Position numbers and translations under genes: made by a program. The notes below the pieces were generated by a model that did not search any database, was not told where the DNA came from, and saw only the letters and a program-made list of their open reading frames with translations. This document shows positions 1 through 7,712 of a DNA stretch of 15,969 nucleotides, in pieces. Origin of the DNA: JAFGQE01 sp046484775 (lineage in GTDB: Bacteria; Bacillota; Clostridia; DUPQ01); NCBI GenBank assembly GCA_046484775.1, contig JAWOIG010000056.1, forward strand, positions 1-15,969, written 5' to 3'. Numbering within the stretch: the first letter of the stretch is position 1; the number at the start of each line of letters is the position of its first letter.

Positions 1-63
1 TATGCCCGCAAGAAGCACTATTCCAAAGGCAATGACGGCCAGTCCGGTAAATATTCTTTTCAT
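1..63 (-). CDS. Start of an MbhE/MnhB-like subunit (partial, runs off left edge)
   Basis: Only the first 21 codons are present: an ATG at 63-61 followed by a Lys-Arg start and one hydrophobic stretch. The ATG overlaps the TGA of the upstream DUF4040 gene (ATGA), and a GAGG sits five bases before it, so it is translationally coupled to the Mrp operon. In operons of this type the subunit after the DUF4040 protein is usually a small MbhE-like or MnhB-like membrane protein, and the short hydrophobic N terminus fits. The identity is inferred from position, not from sequence; the existence of the gene is well supported by overlap and ribosome binding site. Confidence 0.6.
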   Translation of the reverse strand, partial: MKRIFTGLAVIAFGIVLLAGI

Positions 64-314
64 AGTTCCTCACCGGCCTTCCAAAGTCCTTTTACGGACG
101 CAACGAATATGAAGGTGACCAGGCCCGAACCGATGACGGCTTCGGTGACGGCGACGTCGGGAGCCCTGAGCAATGCAAAGGCAGCCACAGCAGTCATGCT
201 GAGCACCGAAAGGAATATCACTCCGCTTATCAGTTTTTTGGAAAATACGGCGGCCAGCGCCATTATGACAAGCATTGCCGATATGCCCGTTTCAAGTACT
301 GCAAACCAGTCCAT
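60..314 (-). CDS. DUF4040 (MbhD-like) subunit of Mrp-type antiporter/membrane hydrogenase
   Basis: An 84-residue, almost entirely hydrophobic protein with about three membrane segments. It has the character of the DUF4040 family, which corresponds to the segment joining the C-terminal part of MrpA to MrpB in fused antiporters and to MbhD in membrane-bound hydrogenases. The stretch around residues 50-70 (RAPDVAVTEAVIGSGLVTFI) is typical, with charged Asp and Glu inside membrane segments as expected for ion translocation. One base separates its ATG from the stop of mrpG, and its stop overlaps the next start. A free-standing DUF4040 subunit is typical of Mrp/Mbh operons in Clostridia, Thermotogae and archaea rather than the Bacillus seven-gene Mrp. 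Confidence 0.85.
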   Translation of the reverse strand: MDWFAVLETGISAMLVIMALAAVFSKKLISGVIFLSVLSMTAVAAFALLRAPDVAVTEAVIGSGLVTFIFVASVKGLWKAGEEL

Positions 315-315
315 G

Positions 316-645
316 TCATTCCACCTCCTTGTCGTAGTAAGCCCCGAGCTCGTCGATTGAAGTCTTCCCGCTCGCCTCGACCCCGCTTCTGTATGCCGAC
401 CTGATGAGGGTTGAGCTTCCGACCGGATTCGTCAGGACTATAAAAAGGATTATAAGGATTATCTTAAGCAGCCATTCGGGGTGGACGACCCCAACGCCCA
501 TCATCGTAAGCATTGTTCCGAGAGTGGTCGCCTTGGTGCCTGCCTGTGCGCGAGTATAGATGTCCGGCATTCTGAGGAGCCCCAGTCCTCCCGCCGCATA
601 GAATATGGCCCCGAGAATAATCAATATGTAATAAACTATGTTCAT
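316..645 (-). CDS. mrpG: Na+/H+ antiporter subunit MrpG/MnhG
   Basis: A 109-residue membrane protein of the usual MrpG length. Residues 1-30 form the first membrane segment, followed by the family signature GLLRMPDIYTRAQAGTKATT (about residues 22-41) and two more hydrophobic segments; the tail is polar. MrpG is a small accessory subunit of the multi-subunit cation/proton antiporter complex in the cytoplasmic membrane. The start ATG overlaps the end of mrpF by four bases, so the genes are co-translated. The product is clear; whether the whole complex is an antiporter or part of a hydrogenase/oxidoreductase cannot be told here. Confidence 0.93.
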   Translation of the reverse strand: MNIVYYILIILGAIFYAAGGLGLLRMPDIYTRAQAGTKATTLGTMLTMMGVGVVHPEWLLKIILIILFIVLTNPVGSSTLIRSAYRSGVEASGKTSIDELGAYYDKEVE

Positions 646-896
646 CGCCTGCCCTCCATGTACCTGGCGAAAACAATTGTCTCAAGAAAAGCCAGGACCG
701 CGAACACAAGCGCGATGTCCAGATAAAGGGCGCTTCCGAGAATGCCGGAAATAACAACCAGCAGTCCCGTTATTATTATGTTTATCATATCTATGGACAG
801 AACCCTGTCGAACGGCGTCGGACCCTTGAAGAGCCGTATTACGGCAAAAACAAGACCCAGTGCAACAAGGGCGAAGAATACGACATTTACCATCAT
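642..896 (-). CDS. mrpF: Na+/H+ antiporter subunit MrpF/MnhF
   Basis: An 84-residue protein with three hydrophobic segments, matching the MrpF family in length and in the conserved centre: a positively charged loop with GPTPFDRVLSIDMI (about residues 25-38), then the segment ending ALYLDIALVFAVLAFLETI. MrpF is an essential small subunit of the Mrp complex. The start overlaps the mrpE stop by four bases. The protein begins with two consecutive ATG codons; the first is given here, and the second is equally possible. Confidence 0.93.
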   Translation of the reverse strand: MMVNVVFFALVALGLVFAVIRLFKGPTPFDRVLSIDMINIIITGLLVVISGILGSALYLDIALVFAVLAFLETIVFARYMEGRR

Positions 897-1381
897 AGCA
901 TCACCTTCTTCAATATTCTTTCAAACCGGCCGGAAATCTTTTCGGACCGGGAACCTGCGTCGGCGCCGGTTACATTTATCCAGTGAACGTAAATCCCGCC
1001 GTCGTCATCAGCGTCGACCGAAATGGTTCCCGGCGTAAGGGTTATGGAATTCGCAAGGATCAGTTTCCCGAATTTTTCATTGACGCCTGTTTCAATCCTG
1101 ACAAAACCAGGATTTATGGGAAGTTTAGGATTCAGAACGCGGAAAAGCACGTCGATGTTCGCCTTTACAAGCTCAAAAAGAAATACAGGGACATACAGCA
1201 CAATGAACAATATTGCGGAAAACGGTGTTTTCCACGACATCCGTATGCCGCATATCTTTCCGAGAAGTAAAGCAAGCACAAGCGATACAGCCGCTCCCAG
1301 GATCAGTTCCGGATAACCGGTCCCGGCGACGAGAATCCACACCATGAAACAAAAAACTAAGGTTGGAAAATAATTTTTCAC
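893..1381 (-). CDS. mrpE: Na+/H+ antiporter subunit MrpE/MnhE
   Basis: A 162-residue protein of normal MrpE length. Two N-terminal membrane segments (about residues 8-42) are followed by a third (about 55-75) and then a soluble domain containing the family-typical stretch LANSITLTPGTISVD (about residues 110-124). The start is GTG (1381-1379), chosen because a GGGGG run lies seven bases upstream and no better ATG exists. It is the first gene of the operon in the window, with a 197-base non-coding gap upstream that holds promoter-like sequence. MrpE is a peripheral/inner membrane subunit of the antiporter complex. The order E-F-G-DUF4040 matches Mbh-type ion pump modules. Confidence 0.93.
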   Translation of the reverse strand: MKNYFPTLVFCFMVWILVAGTGYPELILGAAVSLVLALLLGKICGIRMSWKTPFSAILFIVLYVPVFLFELVKANIDVLFRVLNPKLPINPGFVRIETGVNEKFGKLILANSITLTPGTISVDADDDGGIYVHWINVTGADAGSRSEKISGRFERILKKVML

Positions 1382-1436
1382 TCAGGTTCCCCCTTTTGGC
1401 TTCGACCGGATGATTTCTGCCGTCTCATGTAATAAA

Positions 1437-1499
1437 TTGATATATCGTCATATCACAATATATCAATATCAGATTACCATCCGGCGTAATGATTGTCAA
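1437..1499 (-). promoter_or_regulatory. Promoter/operator candidate for the mrp operon
   Basis: A perfect 9-bp inverted repeat (TTGATATAT and ATATATCAA, 12-base spacer) spans 1437-1466. Read on the minus strand, the repeat itself provides a -35-like TTGATA (1466-1461) and a -10-like TATATC (1444-1439) 16 bases apart, so a dimeric regulator on the repeat would cover both. A second possible promoter starts with a perfect TTGACA at 1499-1494, but its -10 (TAATCT, 1476-1471) is weak. The motif GATAT occurs four times here on that strand. The rest of 1382-1578 has no gene and no clear terminator after the glycosyltransferase. Assignment is by eye. Confidence 0.4.
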
Positions 1500-1578
1500 A
1501 CAATTAACTTAGGGTTTTCATGTGTTTCTTGATATTTTCATCCTGAGCCGTCATACCATCGTCAGTGGGATGCGTTAA

Positions 1579-2556
1579 TCATATTATACCGGCTTTATGC
1601 AGCACTGCAGCCAGTCTTTTCTTTACCGCCATCGGAAGCGGAACAAGCAGCCTCAGCATAATGGCCATCGCACCCGACTTGGTGAAGTCGAACCTGAGTT
1701 TTTCATAACGGTTGCGGTAATATGAAGCAGCCTCGGGCGACATGCTTTTTTCATACAGAATATGCCGCCAGTAGCTCTTTATGCCGAATTTCCCGAACGA
1801 GGAATCAGCGGCTTTTTTTACGGTTTCGAAATCCGTCTTCAGCCTGTCTTCCCTGGCCTTTGCCCATTCGAGGAATTCAGGCATTACCCCCTTATACTCG
1901 GCAATCCTGTTGAAATCATATGTTCCCCTGCCGGAAAGCGAGTTCTCAATGAAATTATACCTGCACAGGATTTCATGTACATAGCAGGATTTCCCGATCG
2001 AAACGACTTTATTGAGAAAATTATGATCCTCGCCTTTACTGAGTTCCTCATTGAAAAGAATTCCGTTGGCAAAAAGAAAATCCCTGTCGATCAGAATTCC
2101 GTTTATCCTCAGCTTGCTTTTGAACCTGATGAAATCAACTATCTCGTTCTTCGTCCGGACAGGCTTATAGTAATCGATTCTCCTGTCACTCATGCATATT
2201 TCGGACCAGCACACACAGTAGTCGGCATTCTCTTCGATAATTGCGCTTCGGGTCTTCCCAAGGAATTTTGGATAATACGAATCATCGCAGTCAAGGAAGG
2301 CAATGTATTTTCCCGTCGAATTGATTAGGCCGTGATTGCGGGCCGCGGACACTCCCTTGTTATCCTGATGCAAATATCTTAACCTGTCGTCGGCGTTCGC
2401 CATTTCAAGTACTGCATCAGCCGTACCGTCCGTGCTTCCGTCGTCGACGACAATCAGCTCAAAACCTCCGAAAGTCTGTTCAAGCACACTTTCCACAGCG
2501 GCTTTTATATAACCGGCGCCATTGAAAACGGGCATGATTATACTGATTTCACTCAT
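1579..2556 (-). CDS. Family 2 glycosyltransferase (GT-A fold)
   Basis: A 325-residue protein with a typical GT2 N-terminal domain: ISIIMPVFNGAGYI at residues 4-17, the nucleotide-binding DDGSTDGT at 38-45, and the metal-binding Asp cluster LDCDD at 88-92. The remaining two thirds are variable, as is usual for acceptor-binding regions, and the C terminus (about 293-325) has a hydrophobic-basic amphipathic stretch that may touch the membrane. It transfers a sugar from a nucleotide-sugar donor, probably in the cytoplasm; donor and acceptor cannot be predicted. Its ATG lies inside the 3' end of the toroid gene (8-base overlap), so the two are probably translated together and may act on the same glycan. 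Confidence 0.9.
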   Translation of the reverse strand: MSEISIIMPVFNGAGYIKAAVESVLEQTFGGFELIVVDDGSTDGTADAVLEMANADDRLRYLHQDNKGVSAARNHGLINSTGKYIAFLDCDDSYYPKFLGKTRSAIIEENADYCVCWSEICMSDRRIDYYKPVRTKNEIVDFIRFKSKLRINGILIDRDFLFANGILFNEELSKGEDHNFLNKVVSIGKSCYVHEILCRYNFIENSLSGRGTYDFNRIAEYKGVMPEFLEWAKAREDRLKTDFETVKKAADSSFGKFGIKSYWRHILYEKSMSPEAASYYRNRYEKLRFDFTKSGAMAIMLRLLVPLPMAVKKRLAAVLHKAGII

Positions 2557-4336
2557 ATATCACCGCTTTTTGCAGAACCAGCCGTATGGACAGGTCCCGC
2601 ACTTTCAATATTTCATAAATACCGTTTCTGTTTGCGCAAAACTTCCCCGTGTACTCATAATCATCGCATACGACCTTATAAACCGAATCCCTGTATTCAA
2701 CGCCCGGTCCGTCGGTATCAGCGTAGCGAATGCCTTTTGCCGCGCCGTCGGTCATGATGACCGGTACCGTTATGTGAAGGCCATTTTGATTTCCCTTGAC
2801 ATTATATTCAAGCCCATCCGGCGCAAGGGAATATCTCTCCTCAATCCATGTCCCTCCGTCCGGTCTATATGTGACGATGAATGCGATACCGTCCTTTTCT
2901 TCCTTCAGGATAACGACACTTGACTGAAGCGATTCCCTGTCCGAACATGCCAGCGATGCAGGGCTTCCCTCAGCGTTAATCCAAGCCGGCCCGATTGCTG
3001 CAGCTTCGGGCTTTATCCCTTCGACGGCAAATGAATATGAAGGCTCGGCCGCGAAACTTCCCGATAAAGCAGTTTCGGGCATTATACCCTTCCTATGAAG
3101 CCTTCCGAGTCCGGTTGCGTCCTTTTCAGGATCCCCCGCAGTATCTATTTCAAGATGATATCCGCCGCAAGCTGCGAAAATCTTGTGGAAACTGTCAGAC
3201 GTCCTGAAAACATATCCACCTGCATCCGACGGAGCCTCATAACATTGCAATCCGTTGTTTTTTAACGCATCATGATATGCGGTTCCCATCAGGCTGGCCA
3301 TCAGCAGGCCATAAACCGTGTAGACCCCGCCGCTGTCGACTCCGTGGCCGAGCGACGGATGGAAACCCTGCCTGATGTGCCTGTAGGGCTCCATCCGAAT
3401 CCATGGTTCCGTGCTCATAAGAGCTTTACCGGCAGCTTGCTTGAAGATGCCCGCCACCCTGTGTTCGCCGTTTTGAATATTCTCGTTGCACATCATTTCA
3501 AAATAACAGGCCAGCTGCGCGTCCATGCACAGGAACTGATTCGTTCTGCCGCCGAACGGCATCTGCCCCGTCGACGACTGCATGTAGAGCGACGACTCCG
3601 CCCCTCTGCCGCACAATTCAAGGGCCTTGCCGACATGTTCGCCCGAAGCCCCGTTTTGAATCGCAAACAGCATCTGCTGCCTTGCCACCAGATCGTACGA
3701 AAGCGGTGCACCCGGTTCAAGGAACATCCCCCTTTTTGCATCGAATTTGTCGAAAAGCACGGGCGCCCAGGCGTCAAAGAAATACACGTCCCCGCCGAGA
3801 CCCGCCTTTATCCTGCAGGCTTCGGATGCCAGTGCGAAGGCCACGGAATTAAAGAAATTGTTGAAATAATGGAATCCGTATTTCCTCCAGGAAACCTTTT
3901 CCCAGATGCCCGGGTCAAGGCCCGTATGACCCGCCTTCAGCAATGCTTCATATGCGAAGACCAGTTCTTTCACCCAGAACTCGGCATATAGTTCCGGCTC
4001 GAATTCATATGCCAGGATATACATGAGATAACTGTAGGTCCTGAAAAGCTCGCCGGCGAATTCAACCATCCTTCCCGCGAGTATCATCTGTCCCAACGCC
4101 CCGCAGAACCTGGCCGCCGCATGATAATAAAATCGCTCCAGTTCTCTTCCTCGGTATGTTATTCCCATTGCTTCGAACGGATCGCAGATAAAGCCGTCCG
4201 GCTTCTGTATTCCCATAGCGATAAGGCTTCGCAGGGTCTTTTCCGCAAAATCAATATAGGTTTCATCGCTGAATCCGCAGTTGACGGCCTTTGCATTTGC
4301 TGCGTATGCCATGAATTTTTCAGTATATATCTGCAA
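2549..4336 (-). CDS. Uncharacterised alpha/alpha-toroid-type carbohydrate enzyme-like protein
   Basis: A 595-residue protein without signal peptide or membrane segments. The first roughly 360 residues are helical with many aromatic residues, and the last roughly 230 look beta-rich, the two-part plan seen in heparinase-like lyases and related glycoside-active enzymes. Distinct motifs: GFHYFNNFFN (154-163), EPGAPLSYD (207-215), PFGGRTNQF (260-268) and HGVDSGGVYT (331-340). The conserved-looking Asn, His, Tyr and Arg in these motifs are catalytic candidates. I recognise the pattern from uncharacterised Bacillota proteins but cannot assign a lyase family or substrate. The start is TTG (4336-4334), supported by a GGGGG seven bases upstream; an ATG lies eight codons in. 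It precedes and overlaps the glycosyltransferase gene. Confidence 0.65.
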   Translation of the reverse strand: MQIYTEKFMAYAANAKAVNCGFSDETYIDFAEKTLRSLIAMGIQKPDGFICDPFEAMGITYRGRELERFYYHAAARFCGALGQMILAGRMVEFAGELFRTYSYLMYILAYEFEPELYAEFWVKELVFAYEALLKAGHTGLDPGIWEKVSWRKYGFHYFNNFFNSVAFALASEACRIKAGLGGDVYFFDAWAPVLFDKFDAKRGMFLEPGAPLSYDLVARQQMLFAIQNGASGEHVGKALELCGRGAESSLYMQSSTGQMPFGGRTNQFLCMDAQLACYFEMMCNENIQNGEHRVAGIFKQAAGKALMSTEPWIRMEPYRHIRQGFHPSLGHGVDSGGVYTVYGLLMASLMGTAYHDALKNNGLQCYEAPSDAGGYVFRTSDSFHKIFAACGGYHLEIDTAGDPEKDATGLGRLHRKGIMPETALSGSFAAEPSYSFAVEGIKPEAAAIGPAWINAEGSPASLACSDRESLQSSVVILKEEKDGIAFIVTYRPDGGTWIEERYSLAPDGLEYNVKGNQNGLHITVPVIMTDGAAKGIRYADTDGPGVEYRDSVYKVVCDDYEYTGKFCANRNGIYEILKVRDLSIRLVLQKAVIYE

Positions 4337-4385
4337 CCGCCGACCCCCTCTATGAAATCCGAGACAGCGCCGTAAAAAGGTTTGC

Positions 4386-4414
4386 TGAATAACTTTAAAA
4401 TCACGTGTTATTCA
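4386..4414. promoter_or_regulatory. Inverted repeat in the toroid gene leader
   Basis: A perfect 8-bp inverted repeat (TGAATAAC and GTTATTCA) with a 13-base spacer. It lies just downstream of the minus-strand -10 at 4433-4428, at about +7 to +35 of the expected toroid-gene transcript. The position suits a repressor operator or a leader hairpin; there is no T tract, so it is not a terminator. Confidence 0.35.
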
Positions 4415-4427
4415 ACAGTTCATATGA

Positions 4428-4456
4428 ATTATACCAGTTTTCAATTGCACAATGAA
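4428..4456 (-). promoter_or_regulatory. Extended -10 promoter for the toroid/glycosyltransferase operon
   Basis: On the minus strand a perfect TATAAT (4433-4428) is preceded by TGG, giving the extended form TGnTATAAT. A weak -35-like TTCATT lies 17 bases upstream (4456-4451), as is common for extended -10 promoters. It overlaps the plus-strand promoter of the ABC transporter. Confidence 0.6.
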
Positions 4457-4473
4457 CATGATGTTGTTAGAAT
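4445..4473 (+). promoter_or_regulatory. Promoter of the ABC exporter gene
   Basis: TTGCAC (4445-4450), a 17-base spacer and TAGAAT (4468-4473), the latter preceded by TGT to make an extended -10. The transcript would start near 4480, and AAGGTG at 4491-4496 is the ribosome binding site seven bases before the ATG at 4503. Confidence 0.6.
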
Positions 4474-4502
4474 GTTCCTATTACGTCTGCAAGGTGCATT
4501 AA

Positions 4503-6230
4503 ATGAAATACTCCCGTGAAATTTTTAAAAAATTCTTTTCATACTACAGACCGAACATAGTGCTGTTTACGGTTGACATGTCGTGCGCTCTCCTGATGGC
4601 GGGAATTGACCTTGTGTTTCCGATGCTTACCCGGCGGATTATCGGCGAGGTCATTCCCTCGGGAGAACTGAGGCTGTTGTTTGTTTTCGGTTTCATCATG
4701 CTGGGTTTATATGGCATTCATGCGGTGCTCAACTATGTTGTGAATTACTGGGGCCATGTGGTTGGAATCAGGATGGAATCGGCCATGAGGAGGGATCTCT
4801 TCATTCACCTGCAGACGCTGTCATTCCGGTTCTATGACAACAACCGCACGGGACAGCTTATGTCGAGGATGGTCAGCGACCTTAATGAGATTAGCGAACT
4901 GGCGCACCATGGCCCCGAGGATCTGTTTCTATCCGGGATTATGATAGTCGGCGCCGGTGCATTCCTGTCCACGATAAACTGGCAGCTTGCGCTGATGCTG
5001 ATGCTGATAAGCGTCATGCTGTTTGTCTTCGGTTTGAAAAAGAGAAAAAAGATGTCGGCGGCATTCAAGTCGGTAAGGGAAAAGATCGCCGATGTAAACG
5101 CCAATCTCGAGAACAGCATATCGGGCATCAGGGTTGCCCAGTCGTTTACGAATGAATCCCATGAAATCACAAAATTCAATAAGGGCAACGACCTTTTCAA
5201 GCTTTCAAGGAGGGAAGCCTATAAAAAGATGGCGGAATTCATGACCGGCATCGGATTCATTTCCAATATCATGTATCTTACCGTGCTTCTTTACGGTGGT
5301 TATCTCGTGTACTCATCTGCCATAACCGTCGCCGACCTGATGGCCTTCCTGCTTTACATAGGACTCATACTGACGCCGATACGACGGCTTACCAACTTCA
5401 TTCAGCAGTTCGAACTTGGGATGACCGGCTTCGTCCGTTTCCATGAGATCATGACGACGCAACCGGACATCAAGGATTTCTCCGATGCGGTGGAGCTGGA
5501 AAACTGCACCGGTAAAATCACGATGGAGAACATTACATTCTCATACGACAACAGCGAACATGTGCTCAAGGATCTTTCCCTGGAGATCAAACCCGGCGAA
5601 ACCCTGGCCATAGCCGGGCCCTCGGGCGGCGGGAAAACCACCCTGTGCAACCTCATACCGCGTTTCTATACGCCCGAATCAGGCAGAATCCTTATAGATG
5701 GCATCGACATAGAAAAAATAACGCTTCGGTCGCTGCGCCGGAACATCGGAATCGTCCAGCAGGACGTATTTCTTTTTGCCGGAACGATCGGGGACAACAT
5801 AATGTACGGCCGGCCCGATGCGGCATATGATGAGATGGTTGATGCAGCTAAAAAGGCGCGCATCCACGAATTCGTGGACTCATTGCCCGAAAAATACGAC
5901 ACCTATGTAGGCGAGCGCGGCATAAGGCTCTCAGGCGGCCAAAAACAAAGGGTTTCAATAGCCCGGGTCTTCCTGAAGAATCCTCCGATCCTGATCCTTG
6001 ACGAGGCTACCAGTTCGCTTGATACAAAGACTGAGAAGGAAATACAGAAATCCCTGGAGGATCTGGCCGTGGGAAGGACGACGCTCATCATTGCCCACCG
6101 CCTATCAACCATCAGGAATGCCGGAAGGATACTGATCATAACAAAGAACGGCATCGTGGAGCAGGGCACCCACAGGGACCTGATTGAAAACGGCGGGATA
6201 TATGCTGACCTTTACAACGACTTGAACTAA
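4503..6230 (+). CDS. ABC exporter half-transporter (MsbA/BmrA-type, fused permease and ATPase)
   Basis: A 575-residue half-transporter, expected to work as a dimer in the cytoplasmic membrane. Residues 1-310 form the exporter transmembrane domain (about six helices, with the typical FYDNNRTGQLMSRMVSD coupling region at about 110-126). The ATPase domain has Walker A GPSGGGKTT (372-380), Q-loop Gln around 419-420, signature LSGGQ (476-480), Walker B ILILDE (496-501) and the switch His in AHRLST (532). All key residues are present, so it should hydrolyse ATP. The family exports lipids, drugs or peptides; no substrate can be read from the sequence. It stands alone, followed by a terminator, and is divergent from the toroid/glycosyltransferase operon, so a glycan-linked substrate is possible but unproven. 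Confidence 0.92.
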   Translation: MKYSREIFKKFFSYYRPNIVLFTVDMSCALLMAGIDLVFPMLTRRIIGEVIPSGELRLLFVFGFIMLGLYGIHAVLNYVVNYWGHVVGIRMESAMRRDLFIHLQTLSFRFYDNNRTGQLMSRMVSDLNEISELAHHGPEDLFLSGIMIVGAGAFLSTINWQLALMLMLISVMLFVFGLKKRKKMSAAFKSVREKIADVNANLENSISGIRVAQSFTNESHEITKFNKGNDLFKLSRREAYKKMAEFMTGIGFISNIMYLTVLLYGGYLVYSSAITVADLMAFLLYIGLILTPIRRLTNFIQQFELGMTGFVRFHEIMTTQPDIKDFSDAVELENCTGKITMENITFSYDNSEHVLKDLSLEIKPGETLAIAGPSGGGKTTLCNLIPRFYTPESGRILIDGIDIEKITLRSLRRNIGIVQQDVFLFAGTIGDNIMYGRPDAAYDEMVDAAKKARIHEFVDSLPEKYDTYVGERGIRLSGGQKQRVSIARVFLKNPPILILDEATSSLDTKTEKEIQKSLEDLAVGRTTLIIAHRLSTIRNAGRILIITKNGIVEQGTHRDLIENGGIYADLYNDLN

Positions 6231-6256
6231 ACTTGCTAGAAAATATAGAACATAAA

Positions 6257-6292
6257 AAAACAGGGCTTCGGCATGTGCCGGCGCCCTGTTTT
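6257..6292. terminator. Bidirectional rho-independent terminator
   Basis: The stem AAAACAGGGC / GCCCTGTTTT (6257-6266 with 6283-6292) encloses an inner CGGC/GCCG stem. It has an A run on the left and a T run on the right, so it can stop transcripts from both sides. It lies between the convergent ABC exporter (ends 6230) and the symporter (ends 6303). Confidence 0.85.
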
Positions 6293-6302
6293 GTTGATCG
6301 GT

Positions 6303-7712
6303 TCAGTTTGGATTCGCCCTGTCGAACCGTCTCTTGTTAAAATACATGAGAAGCAGCAGGAAGCCGAAATATGCAATGAATGCAAGCATTGTGTAAAGGT
6401 AGTACACAGGCTGTCCCAGCGAAAAGCCGTTTATCGGCAGCGCAAGCAGAGCCATCAGCGGAACTCCGAACAGCAGTCCGACACCGCTGCCCAGTACAAG
6501 ATGCTTCGCGACCGGCGTCCTGAAGTTGGGGTCCACTTCCCTCAGCAAGGCCAGGCCGGTGGAAATCGTTCCCGTCAGCATGCCGTACATCGCAAGGGTG
6601 CTTTCAACGACATGGGATGAATATATCTTCCTGCACAGCACATAAAGATAAGCCATCGTCGCAATCATACCAAGCGTAGTGACGATGATGGTCGGTATCC
6701 AGTACGTTCCGAGAACGGCTATTGATATGGCCGCTATGCCGGCGGTCACCATGTAGTCGAAAGCTCCGCCCGCAATTCTTTGCAGCAGGAAGTTATTTGG
6801 ATATGACCTGGACATTATTCCCCTGTTCCTCATCTTGTCGAGGAAAATCCTTACAAGAAGAGCAACCACCGAACCGATTATGAAATGGAAGCCCCAAAGC
6901 ATGTCCGCAACCGTGGCTCCGTATGAACCGAGCTTATTCAAAAGGAAAGACAATCCCAATATTACGCCATATGTTATCAGATATACGATGCCTATCAGGA
7001 AAATCTGGACGGTTATCCTGTCGATTGATTCGCTCAATGGAATGTCGTCGGGCCTGTCCCTTTCTTCTATCATCTGGCTCTCGGCGTCCTTCTCATCAAA
7101 AACCGCCGGTTTGAAGCCTTTTTTGCGGACGAAATAATTTATCAGTGGAATCCCGCCGATGCAAGCCCAGACAAATCCGATGGCCGCTATGGACAAACCG
7201 ATGTTGCCGCCGTTTTCGAGTCCCGGCATTCCATTTATTATTTCCCAGCTTCCGCCTATCGAGCTTGCCTGCCCCGGTCCCTGGCCGAAGCCCAGCGGCA
7301 GCAGCAGTCCGAACGGCGGGAACAAGTCCTTCAAAAATGTGTATGCAAGGATCAATGTTATCGCAAGGCCCAGTATTCCCTGCATCAGATAAGTGCTTAC
7401 AATCGCAATTCCCGTATTGCTGATTTCGACACCTTTTTCCTTTTTTCTTTCCTTCAGGGCGAGCGCTATGAAACCCACTGCCATCAAATGGTATACAAGC
7501 AGTTCCAGCGTATCCCCGGCCAACGAGCCCTTGGGAACTATGTTCAGTAACGATGGGCCGACTATCAGCCCTATGAAACCCGCTATGATTGAGTTCGGCA
7601 CAAGGAATTTCCTGAAGAAAGTAATTTTCCGTTTGAAAAATGTCCCTATCGCCAGGAATACCGACAACAGGCAAATGTCTACGACTATCGGCGCAAGTTC
7701 GAAATTATTCAT
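6303..7712 (-). CDS. gltS: GltS-family sodium/glutamate symporter
   Basis: A 469-residue membrane protein with about ten to twelve hydrophobic segments in two similar halves. The N-terminal half carries the GltS-like hallmark FLVPNSIIAGFIGLIVGP (about residues 36-53) and a glycine-rich re-entrant region around PLGFGQGPGQASSIG (about 137-151). The second half has a matching stretch near MLTGTISTGLALLREVDP. The central charged loop (about 208-230) is cytoplasmic. The family takes up glutamate with sodium ions, but this protein is longer than the about 400-residue E. coli GltS, so the substrate could differ. The ATG lies in the 3' end of the acyltransferase gene (8-base overlap) with GGAGG nine bases upstream, so it is coupled to it. 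Confidence 0.83.
   Translation of the reverse strand: MNNFELAPIVVDICLLSVFLAIGTFFKRKITFFRKFLVPNSIIAGFIGLIVGPSLLNIVPKGSLAGDTLELLVYHLMAVGFIALALKERKKEKGVEISNTGIAIVSTYLMQGILGLAITLILAYTFLKDLFPPFGLLLPLGFGQGPGQASSIGGSWEIINGMPGLENGGNIGLSIAAIGFVWACIGGIPLINYFVRKKGFKPAVFDEKDAESQMIEERDRPDDIPLSESIDRITVQIFLIGIVYLITYGVILGLSFLLNKLGSYGATVADMLWGFHFIIGSVVALLVRIFLDKMRNRGIMSRSYPNNFLLQRIAGGAFDYMVTAGIAAISIAVLGTYWIPTIIVTTLGMIATMAYLYVLCRKIYSSHVVESTLAMYGMLTGTISTGLALLREVDPNFRTPVAKHLVLGSGVGLLFGVPLMALLALPINGFSLGQPVYYLYTMLAFIAYFGFLLLLMYFNKRRFDRANPN

Noticed and set aside
1762..2328. Plus-strand open frame (188 codons) opposite the glycosyltransferase
   Set aside because: The GT2 motifs are on the minus strand; this frame has no recognisable features or start signals.
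3272..3991. Long open frame (239 codons) on the plus strand inside the toroid gene
   Set aside because: It is antisense to a gene with clear domain-like motifs, has no ribosome binding site and an odd His/Arg/Pro-rich composition; it is a shadow of high-GC codon positions.
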